64,000 bases of DNA. It comes from Leptasterias polaris (Eukaryota; Echinodermata; Asteroidea; Forcipulatida; Asteriidae). The notes under the pieces were generated by a model. It was not told the DNA's origin. It saw nothing but the letters and a program-made list of their open reading frames with translations, and searched no databases. Each line of letters begins with the position of its first letter. Position 1 is the stretch's first letter. Location of the stretch: contig JAZGTN010000089.1 in the NCBI GenBank assembly GCA_037783415.1, positions 4,464,001 to 4,528,000 on the forward strand. The letters run 5' to 3'. This document shows positions 63,101 through 64,000 of this stretch, one piece after another. A program made the position numbers and the translations under genes.

Positions 63101-64000
63101 ACTACTCCTAGCTCAATCTACTATGTTTTATCAAATCCACTATCGCTTGGTCAACATCCCAATGCCATCAGTTATTAATCCATCGACATACCTCACTAGG
63201 AAGGACCACCAGCTTAAAAACACCACACCTGATGCATCCTTTGACTCATACAAGTTCTCATTATCTACCTATGCTCAGTGAGGTTATGGAACCAGCTACC
63301 CTAATCAGCAGTGTTTGCTAAATCTGTTGGTACTTTCCAGAAGCTAGCCCTAGTCGCTCTGGACGTTTTACAGCTTAGTGCTGGCTCCAGGCTCCTGTAC
63401 ATTTCTATGCTTTGCACCTTTACTAATTAGTTTATTATTACTTGCACAAATGACCAGTGACGTCACAGTATAGTTTCATTCGAGAACTGGTATATATGCA
63501 TTATTCTACTCAAAGAAACTAATCAAGACTAAGCACTTGCACAAATGACCAGACGTCACGTGATGCACCATCCCAGTATAGTTTCCTTTGAGGACTGGTA
63601 TATATGCATTACTCTACTAAAAGACTCTAATCAAGACTAAGCACTTGCACAAATGACCAGACGTCACATGAAGCACCATCCCAGTATAGTTTCCTTTGAG
63701 AACTGCTTTAGTCTCTACTCAAGTCTCAAGATGTCATCAATGCTTTAAGTCCAGTTTCTCCTCATCTTCATTTTTCTTTTCATCTCTCAAGCCGAACAGC
63801 AACCAAGGGAAAGAGCTGGTTGGTTTATCTGATGAATTAATGACTTTTAATTTTTTTTATTTTTTATTTTTCGATGTAGGCTCAGAGGACGCCAGCCCAG
63901 CCGCCAATGCCAAGCATCGATCCCAGCAAGCTGGCCACTGACACAGCGACAGCAGCAACATCGGCAGCAGTGACTGCTGCACTTGAGCAGCAGCGACTGC
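34125..64000 (+). CDS. CEP350: CEP350 (centrosome-associated protein 350), N-terminal half, 15 exons, runs off window
   Basis: Exons: 34125-34209, 46057-46100, 47304-47498, 48208-48277, 48539-50433, 50734-51046, 51202-51576, 52151-52335, 56714-57029, 57644-57834, 58806-58960, 59905-60367, 61564-61839, 62509-62673, 63880-64000+. All junctions are GT-AG and phases agree across ~1616 residues. Motifs that match human CEP350 in order: N-terminal DLATAW…LKRAEARLEEAE (29-55), VRKVAAAPAAPAYRGF (398-413), STTSWRDGQK (508-517), RHYDTDNVR (664-672), DRIQALKATAA (895-905), SVINIFT (1145-1151), EESVRQISEMER (~1462-1473) and LAQQESVSL (1479-1487). An IQ motif lies at 1017-1030. The C-terminal CAP-Gly and FOP-binding parts lie beyond the window. 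CEP350 is a very large centriole/microtubule scaffold that recruits FOP and CEP19 and supports ciliogenesis. Between 52335 and 56714 an additional small exon could have been missed. Confidence 0.93.
34357..35311. mobile_element. 955-bp hAT-like non-autonomous element with 8-bp target duplication
   Basis: The ends CAGCGTTGTCACTA and TAGTGACAACACTG are inverted. The flanks GTCCAAAC at 34349-34356 and 35312-35319 are identical 8-base target duplications, the hAT hallmark. CCGGTCGG and CCGGCACTAAATT words near both ends look like subterminal motifs. No transposase is encoded. It contains the nested foldback at 34739-34957 and lies in CEP350 intron 1. Confidence 0.9.
34739..34957. mobile_element. 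~219-bp foldback with ~58-base arms, nested in the hAT-like element
   Basis: The left arm TCAGGGCGCCCGGCTGATCT … AAGGTGACGTCGCGCGG is mirrored by CCGCGCG/GCGTCACCTCATAC … AGATCAGCCGGGTGCCCTGA. The arms are GC-rich and carry GTGACG. ATAAGATGGCGGCC lies 30 bases beyond the right arm. Confidence 0.9.
35264..36132. repeat. Direct repeat R1 (~0.87 kb), left of the L1/Tx1-like element
   Basis: Almost identical to 38383-39281, with only a few substitutions and a ~30-base length difference near 35320. It begins inside the hAT-like element (CCGAGCAGAAAATTAGCC), includes a full tRNA-derived SINE, and ends CCTTGTAAAAG exactly at the poly-T start. Confidence 0.93.
35353..35776 (-). mobile_element. tRNA(Leu)-like SINE inside R1
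   Basis: On the minus strand the A box TGGCCGAGCGG and B box GGTTCGAATCC (around 35698-35708) begin the element. The conserved body (CTTCGTCCTTCGGATGGGAC, GTAAAAGAACC) follows, and it ends in (TAT)n-type repeats near 35353. A duplicate at 38502-38925 lies in R2; relatives are at 44445-44640 and 60950-61237. Confidence 0.88.
36276..37562 (-). pseudogene. Retrotransposon ORF2, C-terminal part after frameshift
   Basis: This 428-codon frame overlaps the RT frame by about 40 bases in another register. It contains KKINSLFFSFLWHNKPDKIK (a conserved post-RT block) and MGGLNMINYE. Toward the end is a zf-RVT region with a CTFC-x9-H-x4-C arrangement (SSKCTFCKVEEGTLSHLFVK). A single frameshift separates it from the catalytic part, so the copy is dead. 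Confidence 0.9.
37519..38382 (-). pseudogene. Retrotransposon reverse-transcriptase domain (N-terminal part, truncated)
   Basis: The frame is open from the truncation point at 38382. Visible RT blocks, in order: SDQTGFIQGRFIGENI, DFEKAFDKLEW (first catalytic Asp), SRGVRQGCPLSPYLF and FADDTTIF (the paired catalytic Asp). The blocks are typical of the L1/Tx1 group. The apurinic endonuclease and the start of ORF2 are absent. The frame ends by frameshift near 37540. Confidence 0.92.
38383..39281. repeat. Direct repeat R2 (~0.90 kb), right of the L1/Tx1-like element
   Basis: The second copy of 35264-36132. It begins exactly at the truncated end of the retrotransposon and carries ~30 extra bases (GTGTACATGTACATTTG… after GTCCAAAC). 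It contains the SINE duplicate at 38502-38925, and unique DNA follows from 39282. Confidence 0.93.
38502..38925 (-). mobile_element. tRNA(Leu)-like SINE inside R2
   Basis: The duplicate of the SINE in R1, with its B box at 38847-38857. It differs from the R1 copy at only one or two positions. Confidence 0.88.
39282..41980. other. CEP350 intron 1, no gene seen
   Basis: This is AT-rich intron with many TACATGTA words (e.g. 40014-40024, 40103-40112, 41524-41536). No coding exon or structured element is recognised. Confidence 0.6.
41988..42190. mobile_element. ~200-bp foldback MITE (CAAATTTCATAGAG ends)
   Basis: GGGTCAAATTTCATAGAG at the left mirrors CTATGAAATTGGTCCC at the right. The internal landmarks GCTAAGCACAACAACATTTT and TGACTGGTGTCCTGC match the repeat at the dispanin stop codon (5130-5296). 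Confidence 0.75.
42191..44130. other. CEP350 intron 1, no gene seen
   Basis: Non-coding, with a small (AAAAAATT)n tract near 42730. The short frames present are not conserved-looking. Confidence 0.55.
44133..44359. mobile_element. 227-bp TA-flanked foldback MITE (GACCCATTGCATAACGC ends)
   Basis: The arms GACCCATTGCATAACGC … CGTCTCCTGTC and GACAGGAGACGCG … GCGTTATGCAATGGGTC are inverted for ~45 bases. A second inner pair (TGCACAAAAGGAATGG / CCATTCCTTTTGTGCA) makes nearly the whole element self-complementary. TA flanks both ends. It lies in CEP350 intron 1. Confidence 0.9.
44445..44640 (+). mobile_element. tRNA-derived SINE, 3'-truncated
   Basis: The head is GGCGGTCAAGCACACTGG with B box GGTTCGAGTCC, then CTTCGTCCTTCGGATGGGA and GTAAAAGAACCCAGT. 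It is the same family as the copies in R1/R2 and at 60950-61237, and it breaks off near 44640. Confidence 0.8.
45120..45355 (+). repeat. Dispersed ~230-bp repeat (copy 1)
   Basis: The segment TTGTTCTCCCTTAACAATGG … CCACTGGCCAGTCACTAAA is related, in opposite orientation, to 59170-59395 in a later CEP350 intron. No coding or clear terminal structure is visible. Confidence 0.6.
46273..46431. mobile_element. CAGGCCTGGAATT-family MITE in CEP350 intron 2
   Basis: It begins CAGTCCTGGAATTTCAAC and ends TGTAATTCCAGGCCTG, with the complete body (GAGAGGGCAAGGCC, TTTGCAAAGGCAC, GAGGCACCAAGGCC). It lies about 170 bases downstream of CEP350 exon 2. Confidence 0.85.
48539..50433 (+). other. CEP350: CEP350 exon 5 (large exon, 631 codons)
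   Basis: The acceptor ATTTCTAG is at 48531-48538 and the donor AAG|GTAGGT at 50433. It encodes residues 132-763. The chain is Ser/Pro/Arg/Lys-rich, mostly disordered, and carries three of the best conserved CEP350 blocks (VRKVAAAP-, SWRDGQK- and RHYDTD-). The last of these leads into a highly charged KQKADRRRKLQEEKKER coiled-coil stretch (~677-710). The open frame that extends upstream of 48539 is intron. Confidence 0.93.
50527..50665 (-). mobile_element. tRNA-derived SINE in CEP350 intron 5
   Basis: The minus strand reads GATAGCTCAGTTGGTAGAGC (A box) and GCAGGTTCAAGTCC (B box), flanked by TTGAACAAAGAAAAATTGAC, the same junction as the SINE at 15185-15600. It starts about 90 bases after the exon 5 donor. 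Confidence 0.8.
52151..52335 (+). other. CEP350: CEP350 exon 8 with IQ motif
   Basis: Acceptor CCCATGCAG, donor GAG|GTTCGT. Residues 1017-1030 read IQAAFRGHSIRQRL, a perfect match to the IQ consensus IQxxxRGxxxRxxL that binds calmodulin or EF-hand light chains (centrin-type partners are possible at centrosomes). A second in-frame acceptor at 52075 (ACATTGGCAG) would add 25 codons. Confidence 0.85.
52336..54165. other. CEP350 intron 8, first part; no exon seen
   Basis: Non-coding. Short frames here lack conservation signals. A small CEP350 exon could be hidden, since flanking phases (0/0) would allow a multiple of three. Confidence 0.5.
54166..55139. mobile_element. Probable diverged hAT-like element in CEP350 intron 8
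   Basis: CAGGGATGTGATTCC at the left and the inverse of CAGTGGTGTGACTAC at the right form imperfect CAG-starting inverted ends. Near the right end GCCGGTCGGGA and GTGCCGACCAG echo the subterminal CCGGTCGG words of the element at 34357-35311. No matching target duplication was found. Confidence 0.45.
55140..56713. other. CEP350 intron 8, second part; no exon seen
   Basis: It contains a copy (about 55353-55450) of the CAGGGCTCGAATTTTACAC dispersed repeat also found near 27893. The remainder is AT-rich and non-coding. Confidence 0.5.
57237..57425. mobile_element. ~190-bp MITE (AGAGCTGCCAAC family), opposite orientation
   Basis: It begins AGAGCTGTCAACTCTCTCTG and carries repeated CTCCCTGATT words and GATTTTTGTACAAAATC. 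It matches the complement of 10730-10920. It lies in CEP350 intron 9. Confidence 0.7.
57866..58170 (+). mobile_element. tRNA-derived SINE in CEP350 intron 10
   Basis: The head is GCGGCTGGGTGGCTTAGGG with B box GGTTCGAGTCC at about 57931-57941. It then has GGGCAAGACACTTGACAATA, GCATACTCCAAAGGAG and AAGGCCCAATGAACAGGG. It is the same body as 8841-9170 and starts about 30 bases after the exon 10 donor. Confidence 0.82.
59170..59395 (-). repeat. Dispersed ~230-bp repeat (copy 2, inverted)
   Basis: It shares GTGACTGGCCAGCAGG, AGCTTGTCATTTCACT and GCCAGCGAACCACTGTTAA with the complement of 45120-45355. It lies in CEP350 intron 11. Confidence 0.6.
59905..60367 (+). other. CEP350: CEP350 exon 12, Ser-rich low-complexity
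   Basis: Acceptor ACAAACAG, donor AGG|GTAGGT. Its residues 1275-1429 are dominated by Ser, Pro, Lys and Gly (SRTPSPKPSP; SKSRSKSKSSSRSSRS), an RS-like disordered linker before the coiled coil. This matches the Ser-rich linker of human CEP350 in composition more than in sequence. Confidence 0.85.
60408..60576 (+). mobile_element. 169-bp TA-flanked MITE (copy 3)
   Basis: Same orientation as copy 1 (28067-28235), with ends GACCTTATGCAT and GCATTAGGTC, and CAA-TA/TA-TTG flanks. It retains ATGACGTCAT, AAGATGGCGGC and TGACGTCA. It lies only 40 bases downstream of the exon 12 donor. Confidence 0.9.
60950..61237 (-). mobile_element. tRNA(Leu)-like SINE in CEP350 intron 12
   Basis: On the minus strand, GTGGTCAAGCACACTGG and B box GGTTCGAGTCC precede GTCCTTCGGATGGGACGTAA and AAAGAACCCAGT. 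It is the same family as those in R1/R2. Confidence 0.82.
61564..61839 (+). other. CEP350: CEP350 exon 13, conserved coiled coil
   Basis: Acceptor GCTACAG, donor GAG|GTAAAT. It encodes residues 1430-1521. The block MASELNLLESLEESVRQISE and LAQQESVSLARVLQA is strongly conserved with vertebrate CEP350 and starts the long coiled coil that continues into exon 14 (62509-62673). Confidence 0.93.
61955..62315 (-). mobile_element. tRNA-derived SINE in CEP350 intron 13
   Basis: On the minus strand, a B box GGTTCGAATCC (about 62237-62247) is followed by AAGACACTTAACTATAATTG, GGTACCTG and GGGAGCTGAG. The element ends in (TTA)n at about 61958. It is the same family as 8841-9170. Confidence 0.82.
63117..63375 (+). 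pseudogene. Non-LTR retrotransposon fragment (RT C-terminal region)
   Basis: The frames read MFYQIHYRLVNIPMPSVI, DSYKFSLST and, after a frameshift, RLWNQLP. This is the typical tail of L2/CR1-type RT ORFs (MFYKIHHxLVDIP … DxYKxSFFPRTIRxWNxLP). At least one stop/frameshift is present. It lies in CEP350 intron 14. Confidence 0.75.
63437..63708. repeat. ~105-bp tandem repeat, ~2.6 copies, in CEP350 intron 14
   Basis: Units start CACTTGCACAAATGACCAG and contain GACGTCAC, CCCAGTATAGTTTCCTTTGA, GGTATATATGCATTA and CTAATCAAGACTAAG. The third unit is partial. It lies about 170 bases upstream of exon 15. Confidence 0.92.
63880..64000 (+). other. CEP350: CEP350 exon 15, partial at window end
   Basis: Acceptor TCGATGTAG. 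The frame (AQRTPAQPPMPSID … TAALEQQRL) is open to the last base and follows exon 14 in phase 0. The donor is not reached. Confidence 0.85.

Noticed and set aside
1..64000. CRISPR arrays, operons, prokaryotic genes or biosynthetic clusters
   Set aside because: The window is intron-rich animal DNA. The tandem repeats have no spacer structure and no prokaryotic gene organisation is present.

Overview
This is animal nuclear DNA. It is AT-rich, has split genes with GT-AG introns, and is crowded with transposon remnants, tRNA-derived SINEs and foldback (MITE-like) repeats. The palindrome TACATGTA recurs throughout. Gene content and repeat style fit a marine invertebrate deuterostome. My best guess is an echinoderm, probably a sea star, because the ~380-bp 'AAAGGCACTGTACACGTTTGGTAATTAC' type element resembles repeats I associate with asteroids. 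That assignment rests on memory, not on a search.

Three genes are well supported. (1) 594-5140, plus strand, four exons: a 173-residue CD225/dispanin (IFITM/PRRT-type) membrane protein. (2) 12510-19127, minus strand, five exons: a complete 339-residue torsin, an ER-lumenal AAA+ ATPase, which ends in the ER-retrieval tetrapeptide KDEL. (3) 34125 to the window end, plus strand, 15 recognised coding exons: about the N-terminal half (~1616 residues) of the centrosomal protein CEP350. The gene continues beyond base 64000. Torsin and CEP350 are divergent neighbours, which recalls the vertebrate TOR3A/CEP350 neighbourhood.

Layout: 1-593 is upstream DNA with a 26-base C run. 594-6.1 kb is the dispanin gene. 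6.1-12.5 kb is intergenic, with SINEs and MITEs. 12.5-19.1 kb is torsin; its introns hold three foldbacks, a 21-bp minisatellite and a ~480-bp direct duplication that brackets exons 2-3. 19.1-34.1 kb lies between the torsin and CEP350 coding starts; it has a CpG-richer promoter-like stretch near 20.9-22.3 kb and many mobile elements. 34.1-46.1 kb is CEP350 intron 1 (~11.8 kb); it contains a hAT-like element with an 8-bp target duplication, a nested foldback, and a 5'-truncated L1/Tx1-like retrotransposon between ~0.87-0.90 kb direct repeats. 46.1-64 kb holds the remaining CEP350 exons with SINE-, LINE- and MITE-bearing introns.

I found no CRISPR, operon or prokaryote-type system. The least ordinary items are the KDEL-terminated torsin, the torsin-CEP350 linkage, the giant direct repeats around the retrotransposon, a 600-bp transposon nested in a MITE with an 8-bp target duplication and eleven copies of an 11-mer, and three MITE copies of exactly 169 bp that each carry YY1-like and CRE-like motifs.
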